Source of the DNA: Tetmemena sp. SeJ-2015
Lineage: Eukaryota; Ciliophora; Spirotrichea; Sporadotrichida; Oxytrichidae
Direction of reading: 5' to 3'
Length of the DNA stretch: 64,000 bases
NCBI GenBank assembly: GCA_027382625.1
Contig: JAJKFJ010021044.1
Coordinates: 186,001-250,000, forward strand
Shown here: in pieces, positions 45,501 to 58,099 of the stretch
Position numbering within the stretch: the stretch's first letter is position 1
How the letters are laid out: the number at the start of each line of letters is the position of its first letter
Translations under genes and position numbers: made by a program
Notes under the pieces: model-generated
Told to the model about the DNA's origin: nothing
The model's database searches: none
Seen by the model: only the letters and a program-made list of their open reading frames with translations

Positions 45501-46548
45501 AGATAAATTTGTCAAGATAGCATCAGAGGAAACTCAAGTGGACCAGAGCTTAATGATTGAAAAATATAAGCTTCCTCAAGACTACTTAAATAATGAGAGG
45601 CCTTTGTACAGCACATATGAAGATCTAGAAATGGAATCATTTAACTAACTATATAAGTACTCATACTTGAATAGCCAAAATAAATAATGCAAAAACAAAG
45701 CTGAATAGAGTAGTAGATCTCAAACTATGTATTCTTAAATTAATTTTCCTGATCATTTTTTAATTAAAATTTAGACAATGGGCTTTCGCGGTGACGTGGC
45801 ACAAATCATCAATGAGTTACGCCTGTGAATTACTTTAAATCGATTAAGTATTATATGCTCGTTAGGGATTCTTAATTCCTAATAAATTAAATTAATTAAA
45901 ATTTATTTAGTTAAATATAAAAAGTATTTTCTTCTGACTAATTTTAAAAAAATAATTCTCCTTTCTAGCATAAAAAGTCTGATGAGATAGTGTATGAGTG
46001 GACTGCAAGCCCAGACTCTCCAGATCTTGAGAACTAAGCCTTGGTTTTCAAATGGTTTAGATTGAGCATGTCCTCTTCAATATAATTTCTTGACTCACTA
46101 GTTTAAACTGGGTAAATCTTCCCCTTTCTGATTACGTTTATCCTTCTAATTTCAGTGGCTACTTTCATCTTGAAGTAGTACATTTAAGAAATAATTTTTA
46201 ATTTGCAACAGATAAGTTTCAGTTAAGAAAAAGGGAAAGAAATTCTGGGTTTTAAGAAGGGATCAGCCCGACATACACGATATACCTCAAGAGATACACA
46301 GACACAACAGCAGATACGCTAATAACAATAAGAACAACATTAATTCTTCATTGCCAGACTTTATGGCTGTTTAAATCAAAGTTTTATTTTCTGTTAGAAG
46401 GCATTTCAGCTTAGCAGTTAATTTTATTTCGTAAAGGCAATTTCAGGAGTAGAATCAGTTCAATGGATTTGACTCTGAGACAAGTAGTAGCATATGCAGT
46501 GAGGATGAATTCCTCTCTAATACTCATGAGAGATTCTCTGATTTATGA
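42524..46548 (+). CDS. MBTPS1: Site-1 protease (subtilisin/kexin-type, membrane-bound)
   Basis: The start [20 protein letters not shown] looks like a signal peptide, followed by a propeptide-like [17 protein letters not shown]. The S8 catalytic domain has Asp in [10 protein letters not shown], His in [13 protein letters not shown], the [10 protein letters not shown] region typical of S1P, the oxyanion Asn in [18 protein letters not shown], and Ser in [10 protein letters not shown]. The C-terminal part carries the S1P-specific blocks [53 protein letters not shown] and [10 protein letters not shown]. After an AT-rich break (about 45,830-45,965) a membrane helix ([19 protein letters not shown]) and a basic tail match the C-terminal anchor of this protease; linking them to the gene is inference. 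In animals S1P cleaves SREBP and ATF6 in the Golgi. A 20-bp IES lies at 43,666. It ends at TGA 46546. Confidence 0.93.
43666..43688 (+). other. 20-bp IES with AAT pointer in site-1 protease
   Basis: AAT at 43666-43668 and 43686-43688. Deletion gives [18 protein letters not shown], the conserved oxyanion-hole segment. Unspliced, the frame ends within about 45 codons. Confidence 0.85.
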
Positions 46549-46644
46549 ATGTAATAATTTCAGCAATCAATTATTTCTATGAGACTCTAGTTCGAAGTAA
46601 TTCGAAGAACAAGAGAAATTCGAATAATTTTTTAATTTAAATAA

Positions 46645-49600
46645 ATGGGAGCAGACCAGTCTCAAGTCAAAGGAGCGGCTAATGTAGCTAATCTTAAAAC
46701 GTAAAATACTACTTCCATTTAATCAACATGTTTATAGGTTTTCTAATTTCTCTCCTGGGTATATCAAGAGTTTAAAGTAAGACCAGAGTTATTTGAAATA
46801 CATAATAGAGAGAAATTTGAATACGCGAGTGATGATTTCACTTTGGATAGAGAGCAACTTAAAACTTATTTTAAATGCTCTGATAGGGAGTGCAACATAG
46901 TAAGGGTTACTTTAATCTGAGCTTTTAGATATTCGAGCACTTTGACATGGATGGAAATGGAAAGATAGACTCTTATGAGTTCGTATGCGCTATGGCTATG
47001 CTTTCTCATTCTACTCTAGAGGTATCTAATGAAATTCTAAAAATTAATGTAACTGTAGGAAAAAGCGGAGTTAATCTTTGGTCTCTATGACTTTGACGGG
47101 TCAAAGTACATTTCAAGAGATGAATTGGTCATTTTGATGACTAACTCACTCACTGCTATTAGAGGAATTAAAATATGGGAACATTTTTTTTTTATCTATT
47201 TGAGGAATGATGAAATTAGGTGCGCCATCAATAGCAGATATTGAGAAGAAGACTGATGAATTTTTCAAAGCTGCAGATACAGATGGTGATAAGAAGATCA
47301 CATTAAAGGAGTTCAAAGCTTATGTCGCCAAGGACAAACAAATCTTAGAAGTGTTGTTGAATGCAAACGTAGCTAGAAAAGAGGATCTTGGAATGGATTT
47401 CGGTGCTGGAGGTTCGGTGGCCCCAGACGTAGATCCAGATTTAGAGAATGAATGCAATCCTAAGGACTTAATCAAATCAGAGAAAAAGCAAAACATCAAG
47501 GATGGAATCGATATTAAGCTCAAACAAGGAGATGATGGAGAGCTCTTCGAAGAAGCTGGTGTTGGAGAAGGAGACTAGTTTATGGCAGTTAAGCCTTGGC
47601 TTGGAGTGGTAAATAATTCAGTTCCTTCTAAGTACAAGCCTTCCAAAAGAGATGACCCTTTTTATTAAATTTTAATGGCGAAGCACCAGACGCAAATCTA
47701 CAATTGGAATATATTTATGGATACAGGTGCCATGATGCTAGAAACAATCTTAGATACAATCATCAAGGAAACCTAGTCTATCATGCAGCTGGAGTTGGAA
47801 TAGTCCATGACTAAAAGACAAATACTCAAAAGTTCTTCTTTGAACACAACGATGATATTCATTGCTTGGCTGTTCATCCAACAGGAAAATATGCTGCTAC
47901 TGGTCAGATTGGGCCCAAACCTTGGATGTGTGTTTGGGATACTGAGACTATGCAATGTGTCTCTTAAACTTATTTTTGTTGCGTAGTTAGACTTTAAGGA
48001 GTGCTTCTTAAGGGTATTAAATGCATAGCTTTCTCTCCTGATGGAACTAAACTCGCTGCTAGTGCATTTGATGACGACCATTGCATCGCAGTTTACGAGT
48101 GGCAAGCAAAAGTAAAGCCTGGAGAAACTCTGAAGCCCTTGGCTAGTGGTAAAGGATCAAGAGCAAATATCTTAAGTTTAGCTTTCAATCCTGCAGGTAC
48201 TGAGTTAGTAGCAACTTGCGTCAAAGAAGTCAATTTCTTTACTTTTGCCGGAGGCATCCTTAAAGGAAAGAAAGGCACAGGCTGGGGAACTAAAGTTGCT
48301 TAAGAGGGAATACTTTGTTAAGCATTTGTTAACAATACTCTCTATACTGGAGCATTCAGTGGAGGCATCATTATAGAATTAAATTGCTAATCATTTAATG
48401 GAATGGGTCAACAATTGGAAACGTAACTAAGGCCCACACCGATGGCTGCCATGCACTCTTCTCAAGATCAAGAGAAGTTGGTTTGATCTCTGGAGGAGGA
48501 GACGGGTAGATTATTATATCAAGTGTGAATCAATTATAGTTAAATTTAAATTGAAAATGAATTAAATTAAAATATAATGAGATTGTAAAATGTTGCCGTT
48601 AAATTAGAGATGCTGTCCAATATGGGCTTGTTCGATAGCTCTTCAAATTAAATGATAGTTTTCCACCATTACGATAGGAGTACCAATGAAGAGATATGAT
48701 ATCTATAGTGACACCGAACCAATGAAATTAACCAAATTCAAAAACTTGTGACCGAAGATAATCTTTACACAGCCTCTACGAAGAAGTTGCAAGTCAAAGT
48801 TCTTAGAATTTAATGCTTAATCGAATGGTATAATTTTAACCCAAAATCTACACTTCATGGCTAGGATTTTAAATTTATTAACTTACTTATTAATTTAATT
48901 CTCTTTTTAATTAAATTCTCAGCTATATTATCTTTATTAACTTAAAAGCAAGTCTTCGACTTAAAGCTCCCAGAAATCAAATCTATGATACCAAAGGCGA
49001 GATCAGTTTGCGAAAACGCAGATGGAACAATCTTAGTAGGAACAAGAGGAGGTGAAATCATGGAATTCAAAGCAGGAAAAGCAAAACCAGACATTCACAT
49101 GAGAGCTCATTATGAAGGAGAACTTTGGGGGCTAGCTACTCACCCAATTAGAGAGGAGTTTGTTACTATAGGACAAGATATGATGCTCGCAGTTTGGGAT
49201 ATTAAAACAAGGAAGCAAAAGTATTGATAAATCAAAAGGTATAAATTTTATTTCTAAATTGTTCTAAGTTTCAATAGTTTGGCAAGCTAGATTGCGCTGG
49301 AAATGTTCTCGCATTCACTAAAGACTCTACAAAGTTAGCAATAGGCTATGCAAATGGAACATTCTAGGTTCTTTTGATTGACTAAGCTTTCTAGCAACTT
49401 GCAATTAGAAAAGATAGAAAAGAGGCCATCTAGGAAATAAAGTTTTCACCAGATGATTCAATTTGTGCAGTTGGAGCTCATGATAGCATGATATTTACCT
49501 ATGATGCAAGGAATAATTTTAAGCCTTTGAAAAAACTCAGAGGTCATCACTCAACAGTCACTCATTTCGACTTTTCACTAGATAGTAGATTCTTAATGTC

Positions 49601-52600
49601 TAATTGCACCTCCTACAATATTCTTTTCTTTGATGTGCAGGCTGGAAAGCACAACCCAAGTGGAGCAAGCTCTCTCAAAGATGAGACTTGGTCAACTTGG
49701 ACTTGCACTTTGGGATGGCCAGTCTAAGGAATATTCCCTCCTTGCGCAGATGGATCAGATATAAATGCATGCGATAGGTCTCCAGATGGATCAGTGCTCG
49801 CAACTGCAGATGACTTCGGAATGGTGAAGTTATTTAGATACCCTTGTCCAGTTGATAGAGCTTGTTTCTAGTAATATATCGGCCACTCTTCACACGTTAC
49901 GAACGTCAGATTTGTGAAGAACAGTCCGTATCTGATTTCAACGGGAGGAGAGGATAAATTTAATTTTAAATCCATCTTCTAGTGGAAGTACCAACTTGAT
50001 AGAGAAAGTTAAGCTGAAGCCAAGAAAGTTGCAACAGCTAAGGTAGACGTCAAGAACATAGAGGATGACTTTAATGATGGCATGTTTGAAGAACAAGAAA
50101 TGGGAGAGGGTGATTAAAAACTAGCCGTACTTCCTTTCCTAGGAGAAGTTAAGGCAAGCGTTCCCTCCGGCTTTAAACTGACTCCAAATGCTGGAGATAA
50201 GCCAAATGCAAATCTAAAGCTAAAATATGCACATGGATTCAGAAGTTTCGACACTAGAGGCAATCTAAAATACAAGAATCAAAACGAGGTTATTTTCACA
50301 ACCGCAGCACTTGGTATCGTTCTTGATAAGCAAGCAAATACTTATTATTTTATTATTTTTAGAGGTTCTTCAACTTGCATGAAGAGGATATCGTTTCAAT
50401 GGCTATTCATCCAAACAAGGACATCATTGCAACAGGTTAAATGGCTGCCAAGGGTAAAGCTAAAATGATTGACATTTTTATATGGAAGGCTTCTACTATG
50501 GAATGTCTTGCTCAACTTAACAAGTTTCACTTAAGAGCAGTGAGAAATCTGCAGTTTTCTCCTGCTGGAGATAAACTAGTCTCTGTGGGAGAAGACGATA
50601 GCCACTCGGTCGCAGTTTTTGGAAGGTATTTATCTCCTAATTTTTATATGAGTATTAGATATTAACAAAAATCTTTAAAATGTCACCAAAATTTAGAATT
50701 ATTGGATTTTTTCCCCAGCTGCATTAAGACTCTATAATCAAGTCAAAATATTTTGTGAAAGTCATTTTTACAGTATTTAATTCTTAAATTTATTATTAAG
50801 TTTATTCCGATTAGTCTGAAATATTGATTATAAAATAATAAAATAAAATGTTTTAATAACTTTAATGAAGTCATTTAAATTATCTTAAAAAAATATAAAG
50901 GCTTTAAGATTTATAATAAATTAAAAATTATCTTGAGAAGGTATTAAACAATTATAATAAAAAAGGAAAAGTAAGAATAATCCTTATCCCCAGTTTGGGA
51001 CTGGGCTAATAAAAGGATGCTAGCAAATGCAAAGGTTGATCCAGATAAGGTATTCGATATATGCTGGAAAGACGAAACAGAGTTTGCAACTGTAGGCATG
51101 AAGCATGTGAAATAAAAATTTTATTTTAGAATTTAAAAATTCTTCACCTTGAATGGAGCTAATCTTACTTCAACTAAAGGTACTTATGGATCAGTTGGTC
51201 CTTAAGCTACCATTTATATTTGTATTTGTTGCAACTTTGTGCTTAATAACAAAACTTTCGTAACTGGAACTCCTCAAGGAGGACTTTTAGTCTTCGCTGG
51301 AAAGTCAGTAAGCCAATAAGTCAAAGTTCACACAGACGCTCTCTGGGCAATTATTTGCATCAAGAACAATACTTAAGTTTTGACTGGTGGAAATGATGCA
51401 AAGATTAATCTCCTAGATGCTTCATTCAAGGCAATTAAGTAAATAGATTTGGCTCCTAAAATTATTTGAAGGTATTTAACATGAAATATGTAATAAATTT
51501 GAGTTTATGTCTAAATTCTAAGCAGGAGTGAGATCTATGGATGTTCTTGAAAGCCAAAACTTACTCTTAGTTGGAACCAGAGGTTCTGAGATAATTGAAA
51601 TCAATTTGAACTCTGGCTAAAAGATAAAGACTTTAATTAATGGGCACTTCGAAGGTTCTAAGCAAGCAGAACTTTGGGGCTGTGCAGTTCATCCTAAATA
51701 GCAACTATTTGCATCATGTAGAGCAGATAAAACAATTAGAGTGTGGAAATGGGATGAGCAAGTAATGGTTTCTGATCAGTATGAACACGACCTCACTGCT
51801 ATTGACTGGGCTATGACAGGAGATTTTATGGTAGTTGGAGATAGAGCAGGCTTCATTCATACCATTGATGCAAAGAATTTGAAAAAGCTTTAGTCTTACA
51901 AGAGCACTCTTTCTGACATTTAAACCCTAAAAGCTTGGATTGAAGATGTTAAGATTTCACCAAACAGTGATATGGTCGCATTTGGAAGTCATGGAGGTTT
52001 GAGTAGGGTTGAACTTTGTAGCGTCGCAGACTAAGGAAGAAAGCTCTAGGTTATTAAAGCTATAAACGTGGGTATATCAAGCGCACTTACTCACTTAGAC
52101 TGGAGCATGGATAACAGCACCGTAGTTATCAATTCTTAAGCCTATGAATTGATGTTCATCAATGCAAACTCAAAATCTAAGATTTCTTCATCAAGCTTAA
52201 ATTTTTTTATAATTTTAAGCGCTAAGGATATTGATTGGCACACTTGGACTTGCGTGCTCGGATTTCCAGTTTAAGGTATTTGGCCTGGAGTAGATTTCAC
52301 TGATGTTAATTCTACCTGCCGATCAAACTCGAGAACAATACTTGCCACAGCGGATGATTTTGGAAAGGTTAAGCTTTTTAAATATCCTTGCGTCGTTGAT
52401 AAAGCTCAAAACAACTCATTCATGGGTCACAGCAGTCATGTGACTAAAGTGAAGTTCACTAACAACGATAAGTATGTGATATCGACAGGAGGAAACGACA
52501 AAACTGTAATCGTTTGGGAAACTGACTTCTGCTTGGATGACCCATCTTCTTAAAACTATGATCATGAAGAAGAGGAGAAATAGTCATATGTTGATTATGG

Positions 52601-55258
52601 GGATGATGAATCTTTCTTTGAGACCAAGTTCGATAAATCTAAAATTCAAAAATCATAGGCCAAAAGAGAAGAGGCTGAGAAGCTTAAATAAACTATAGCC
52701 AAACCAGCATTAGAAGATGATCTATTCGATATGCAAGACGTAGGCTCAGGTACTGAATTTGCAGCAGTTAAACCGTGGGTGGGATAAATTAGAGAGCCTA
52801 CTGGCTATAACAAACCAAGAGTCAACTAAAGGCTCGCACCTGCCATCAAGGTTGATATCATTTATAAAAATAGTATCGACTGGGTTCATGGGTATAGATC
52901 AAGAGACTCTAGAAATAATATAAGCTTACTCATAGATGGAGCAATTGCTTATCATGCAGCTGCCCTCGGAGTTGTTTATAATCCTCAAGAACACACCTAA
53001 AGGCATTTCAATATGCACACTGATGACGTGACAGCCATTGCTTTTCATCCAGAGGGAAGACTAGTGGCCACTGGAGAAATAGGACCTAAGCCAGTAATTA
53101 TAATTCTTAAATCTACATATGGGACGCTATTACCATGAATGTGGTACATAAAATGCAAGGAAAGCTGCTAAAGGGTATTTAAGCCTTAGCGTTCTCACCA
53201 TCAGGAAAAACTTTGGGAGCTGTTGCTATGGATGACGATCATTCAGTGGCAGTTTACAATGTAGATACCGGAGCTCTGCTAGGTACTGATAAAGGAGACA
53301 AGGCATGGATAATTGATATCTCTTTCAAGAATGATTAAACATTTGTAACTTCAGGAGTGAAGCACTTTAAAGAGTGGACAGTTGGATCAACTTTAGTCTC
53401 TAAGAAAGGACAGTTTGGTAAATATGATATGAGACACGGAGTTTGCAAGTTCATGGGCGAGTAATGTCTATCTGCATCTATAACTGGAGAACTTTATGTT
53501 TGGCAGGGCGTTTCAATATCAAAGACAGTAAAAGTTCATGACAAGCCTATGGATTGTATTCATGTCGCTGGCACATAGTATGTTCTAACTGGAGGAAAAG
53601 ACTCCAAGGTGCAAGTGCTAGCTTATGGAACTCTTGCTCCCTTATTCTCATTTAATGTTGATGAAGCGGCATGGGGTTCAGTCTGTGGTAAAGTGAGAGC
53701 TCTCTATCTTAATAACAAACAGCTATTCATTGGAACTCTAGGCTCAGAGATTTACGAGGTTCAATTCAATGCTCAGGCAAAGCAAATTAGTTAACCTAAA
53801 TTGTTGGTGAATGGTCATTATTCTCCCAGCACAAAGGACAATAATTATATTTTAAATATTTCCAGTATCAATTTGTTAAGCAAAATTAAACTGAATTATT
53901 TAATGTATAAATCTTAATTTTATCATCTCTTACTTATTTTTAAATTTATTTTAAGAGTTAAATTGTTTAATCAACAGGGTAGAATAATATCTATTTGTTT
54001 TTGTCAATTTACTGCTAATTTTTAAAACATTTTGGAAATACTCCTACTATTCAAAGAGGCCCAATTTTTAATAGCAAAAGAAAGTGGGATGATAAATATT
54101 ATTGTAAAATTAAATTATTTCGGAAGCATTTCTTTACTTTAGCCTTCTGACTAAATAATATTTATACTACATTATTTATGTTAGTTTCATAATAAAATTT
54201 GAAACAGAATAGATTATAAAAAAAGGTTTATTTTATTTAATATTATTTGTAACTTCTCCTAATTGTGTTCAATAATGAAGTTTGGGGTTTGACTATCATC
54301 CCTAACAGAGATCAGTATGTAAGTGTGAGTGATGATGCTACTATGAGAGTTTGGGATCTGCAAGCTAGAAAGCAGATCAGGTGCTTGCCTTTGAATTTGG
54401 ATCAAAATAACCAACTCATCCCCATGGATTTTTAAATATTCTGTTACTAATGAGCTTCCAAATAGCACTAAAGCAAGATGCTGCGATGTTAGCAAAGATG
54501 GAAAATTCTGCGCATTAGGTTTCAAAGATGGTCACTTCAGAATTTACGAGACCACTAACTGGAAGATGGTCGCTAAAAAGAAGGCCTCAGAAAAGATCCT
54601 TCAAGACCTTAAGTTCTCTCCTAATAAATAAGATAAATTCCTAATTGCAAGATGTTGGCTGTTTCATCACACGACTTTGCTATTTACATTTACAGTCTTC
54701 CCAAACTGGAGCTTATGAAACCTGTTTGTAAAGCGAGCACAGCAGGAGTTACTCACTTAGATTGGTCTTAGGATAGCACTGCTTTACACACGAATGACCT
54801 ATCATACGAGCTCTTATACTACAAAGTGCAGACTGGAACTCAAGACAAGAGTGGAGCAAGCAACTTCAGAGATGAAATCTGGGAGACATGGACATGTCCT
54901 ATTGGTTGGCCCACCTAGGGCATTTGGCCAGCCTATGAAGATGGCTCTGACATTAATGCAGTGGATCGCTCTCATCAACCTCATCCCGATGGCTACCATC
55001 TCCTTGCCACAGGAAACGATAGCAGTCTTGTAAAGGTGTTTAGATACCCCTCAGCCGAAGAGAGGTCTGAATTCCTTGAGGTCAGAGGCCACTCTTCCCA
55101 TGTTAAATATTTATGAGATAATTTAACTTATTATTTCTAAATTCTCAGTTTACTAACGTCAAGTTTGACAGAAATGATGAGTATATTCTCTCAACTTTAT
55201 TACATTTTAAACTGGTGGAAACGATACATGCGTCATTTAGTGGAAAATTACCCAATGA
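46645..55258 (+). CDS. EF-hand protein fused to three-module EML (HELP/WD40) protein
   Basis: The start [19 protein letters not shown] again has Gly2. An EF-hand block follows: [14 protein letters not shown] (canonical loop), [18 protein letters not shown] loop near 47,090, and [14 protein letters not shown]. It runs on into [15 protein letters not shown] and the first HELP motif [16 protein letters not shown]. Three EML modules follow, with HELP motifs near 47,700, 50,240 ([16 protein letters not shown]) and 52,880 ([14 protein letters not shown]). Each is followed by tandem WD40 repeats (for example [38 protein letters not shown]). Two near-identical linkers ([28 protein letters not shown]) precede modules 2 and 3. 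The layout matches animal EML5/EML6, which bind microtubules, with added calcium-binding EF-hands. More than ten interruptions were seen, several with pointers. It ends at TGA 55256. Confidence 0.9.
48525..48945. other. Unresolved insert in EML gene
   Basis: Between GGGDGQIII and [13 protein letters not shown] of WD module 1 lies about 420 bp of mainly AT-rich DNA. A central part (48,740-48,830) has coding-like sequence such as [20 protein letters not shown], so it may be two IES around a small MDS. Confidence 0.45.
49955..49970 (+). other. 12-bp in-frame IES with TAAA pointer
   Basis: TAAA at 49955-49958 and 49967-49970. Deletion turns [16 protein letters not shown] into GGEDKSIFQWKY, matching the other EML repeats. 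Confidence 0.65.
50613..50996 (+). other. 378-bp IES with CAGTTT pointer in EML gene
   Basis: CAGTTT at 50613-50618 and 50991-50996. Removal gives [20 protein letters not shown], the expected WD repeat. Any GT-AG intron choice here gives the wrong frame. The interior is AT-rich and non-coding. Confidence 0.92.
52193..52220 (+). other. 24-bp in-frame IES with AAGC pointer
   Basis: AAGC at 52193-52196 and 52217-52220. The insert would add a short hydrophobic run; without it the repeat reads [19 protein letters not shown] like its paralogous copies. Confidence 0.8.
53839..54276 (+). other. 431-bp IES with CAATAAT pointer in EML gene
   Basis: CAATAAT at 53839-53845 and 54270-54276. Deletion joins SPSTKD to [16 protein letters not shown] in frame in the last WD module. 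Confidence 0.93.
55193..55213 (+). other. 17-bp IES with AACT pointer
   Basis: AACT at 55193-55196 and 55210-55213. Removal gives [18 protein letters not shown], the standard last WD strand. Confidence 0.85.
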
Positions 55259-55344
55259 CCCTTAAATTTTGCAAGATTAATTTTTACTTAAACGATGAAT
55301 TTTAGAGTAATTTTTAAAACAAAATTATAACCATAAATTAAAAA

Positions 55345-56648
55345 ATGAGTCTATTCAGTTTTTTAGATTTCTCAGGAAAGAACCAACTTCTGAAGCCATT
55401 CTCTTGCAATGAGATGAGTACAATCTATTCAGCTTACAGAGAAATGTACCTCCCATAGCTGAGAAACCCAACTGCAGATAATAATAGCATTATCAATATA
55501 AAAAGGTCTTCTCTTTTTTAATTATAAACTACAAGCTTAAACTTTAGAACTATGTAATGATGAACTCCTTCTTGCACATTATGACTGCAGGTGGCGCTCT
55601 GTATTTCTTTAGCAACTTCTTTGGGACAAGATTAGAAGAGATGTTTGCAAATTACTTGGGCTAAAAAAGAGGTCAATACGTGCAGATAGGGTTCTATGTG
55701 GTGAGCTTCTTGTGGATGACTTCTTGGCTTAATAGAAAAGAGAGACTTAACGTCAATCATTTGATAAACCCAAGAGACTAGAACGGAGAGGTGGCTCTTA
55801 GCCTCGTTATTAAATATTTCCCTCGCAAGATCAATCAAGAAAAATTTAAGAAAATCATGGAGGAGAAGTATGAGTCGCAAATTGTCAGGCTCAACATGTA
55901 CTAGCAACAATTAGGACAAGGATAGGAAGTGGATTATGTCAAGCTCGCTAATCCAGAGGCAGTTGCAAATTATCTCCAAAACTTAACTTAACCTGATTTA
56001 AGTATCCTTAAAATATTTTTGATGTCCAGCAAGCAAGTTAAATATAGTCTTAAGTACCAGGAGTAATTCCATAAAATTTGAATCAACTTGTTAATAATCC
56101 ATTGATCTAACCTTCATAGGTTAGCTAAAATTTGCAAGCTCATTCTGCTCAAGAAGCTCATGTGCAGAAAATACTTTAGGAATAATAAAGAGCGAAAGCC
56201 CTACAGTCTGGAACCCAACCATCAGCAACAACCTCAAATCTTAATCCTCTCAATTCTCCTTTAAGCTAAGAATAAGTCTCTCAATTGCCCGCTGAGTAGC
56301 AAGCAGAATACAAGTATCTTGAAATAGCCAGAAAGCGAATTATTGATTAGATGAGAGAGCAACAAATGTAGTCACCATACTTGAGCACCAACGCATAGAT
56401 AGGCCAACCAACTTAGGCTATGCTTCAAAATTAATAAAGCTAATCTTCAAATCCATACCTTAGCATCTCTCATATGGCAAAGCAAGACGACGTTTAAAAG
56501 CAGCCTCTCTAAAATTAGGTTTACTTTATACCTGAGCAAACTTAAGCACAAAGATATCAGTAAGATTAACAAGTATTTTTTTAATATAATTTAGGTACCA
56601 AGGCCACTATGCTGGAATCATTTAGTAGGCAAAGAAGGATAGCTCATG
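55345..56648 (+). CDS. Two-helix membrane protein with Gln-rich tail
   Basis: The family is not recognised. The start is MSLFSFLDFSGKNQLLKPFS. A 26-bp IES (TATAAA repeats at 55497 and 55523) separates NNSIINI from NYKLKLQNYVMM. Two hydrophobic helices follow: NSFLHIMTAGGALYFFSNFF and QIGFYVVSFLWMTSWL, with a short loop between them. Then comes a conserved-looking soluble part (INPRDQNGEVALSLVIKYFP, RKINQEKFKKIMEEKYESQI) and a Gln/Asn-rich tail of about 200 residues. A likely end is YQGHYAGIIQQAKKDSS at TGA 56646. Cytosolic N- and C-termini would fit a hairpin-type ER protein, but this is inference. Confidence 0.55.
55497..55528 (+). other. 26-bp IES with TATAAA pointer
   Basis: TATAAA at 55497-55502 and 55523-55528. 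Removal restores one frame across NNSIINI/NYKLKLQ. Confidence 0.75.
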
Positions 56649-56719
56649 AAATATCAATAAGTCATTATTTCTTTACATTATAACTTCCCTATATTTCTAG
56701 CTCTTCTTTATCAATAAAG

Positions 56720-58031
56720 ATGACATCGGGTCAAATCAAAAGTAGAGCAGTAGCAAATACCTTAACCTTCCTCCCCTTCCGTTGCATAAAATTAAAAATT
56801 TTCACGCTAATAACGATTAAGAGTACTATCCTAAGATCAAACAAGTCAAAAAGAAATCTAAGCCAATCCAATACAACTAAGAATAACAACCCAATACTTA
56901 AAACTCTAATAGAGAGAGTGAAGTTGAGCTAATTTAAACTAAGCAAAAATACGATGCACAAATAGATGGCTCATTTTAACTTGAAGAGCAAAAGAAAATT
57001 AAGAAATTCAAAGTTAAGCCAAAAGAGAAGACAACCAATAAGTTTAACATCTAGCTTTTGTTAGAAAACAAGAAAAAGGTATAAAATCTCATTCAAGAGG
57101 TTGATCAAAACTTAAAGCAAGATTAGCTTATTTTCAATTTATTTTAGAGAGAATGAATTTTGTGAAATAGAAAACTAACTTAGAACAGTAGAGGAATTTT
57201 TCAAGCCTGGAGGATGAATTACCAGAATTGATTGAATAAGAAAATACTTAATAAAAATAGCCTAAAAAGCGTAGAAGGTCTATAATTATAGATTCAGATA
57301 TTTCTCCTAAGTAAAAGAGCAAGCTCTAATAGAGGAGTAATTTTTTAGAGGATACTCCTAGCAAGGAAATTTTAGCAGCTCAAGAGACTTACATTTTTAA
57401 TCAGTCTGTATCCCAGTCTTTGCAAAATGTTAGTCTTCCCTATTATCTGTAAAAGGCTGTTAATGCTAAGGCAGATGAAAGCTATAAAGACTAGCGTATC
57501 AACATTTATGGTGATTCTCTAAAAATATTTACAAATAGTTTTAATGATTCATTAGAAAAGGCTTAAAGCACTCCTGACAATGATCTCATATCTCAACAAA
57601 GAAAAGCCATGATAGATGATATCGAAGATGATGATATGAATCTAAAGAAACTCACTAAAATGTTTGAGAAATCTGGTTCTAGTAACCAATAGAGAGAAGG
57701 CTCTCACAACTCTCTTAATGGATAAACATTGAACAATGGTGGGAATCAGAAATAAGAAGATTCAGTTGTGTAAATAATTAACAAAAAGCCACCCATAGTG
57801 AAAAGAAAGAAGACTATCCTCAATAAGGACGTTGAAGATCAAGATCTTAGTGACCTTTTTGATGAGCAGAGCATACCTCTAGGAAAATAAGTAGGACTTA
57901 AGAAAGTTGTAAAGCGAAAAAAGAAAAAGAAGAAAGTTAAAAAAGGTAAAAATTTTTCTGGAAGCGTTTAATCACAGAGTGTTTATCAAAGTTCTGTAGA
58001 AGACGATAACACATATGCTATTGACTTATGA
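56720..58031 (+). CDS. Lys/Gln-rich protein, unknown function
   Basis: The gene is not recognised. The ATG at 56720 is in one frame, but the better coding frame is offset by a base or two (NLPPLPLHKIKNFHANNDQE, then YYPKIKQVKKKSKPIQYN), so a small IES near the start is likely. After a break at about 57,150 a TGA-free frame of about 290 codons starts MNFVKQKTNLEQQRNFSSLE. It has a basic cluster (QKQPKKRRRSIIIDSD, nuclear-localisation-like), an acidic/helical part (AMIDDIEDDDMNLKKLTKMF) and a strongly basic end (LKKVVKRKKKKKKVKKGKNF) before TGA 58029. This composition suggests a nuclear or nucleolar protein, but no domain is visible. Confidence 0.5.
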
Positions 58032-58099
58032 TTTTATATTTCGAAGATTGAACTGAAGTTTATCTTTTTCAATTAATTGTAAAATAATAAGAAATATTT

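Noticed and set aside
45779..45828. [15 protein letters not shown] as the start of a new gene
   Set aside because: It is in frame with the preceding site-1 protease with no TGA between, and the following membrane helix fits that protease's C-terminal anchor.
50613..50996. Reading the EML break as a large GT-AG intron
   Set aside because: GT and AG dinucleotides are available but give the wrong frame (VFG/LGLG). The CAGTTT pointer join gives the expected [11 protein letters not shown].
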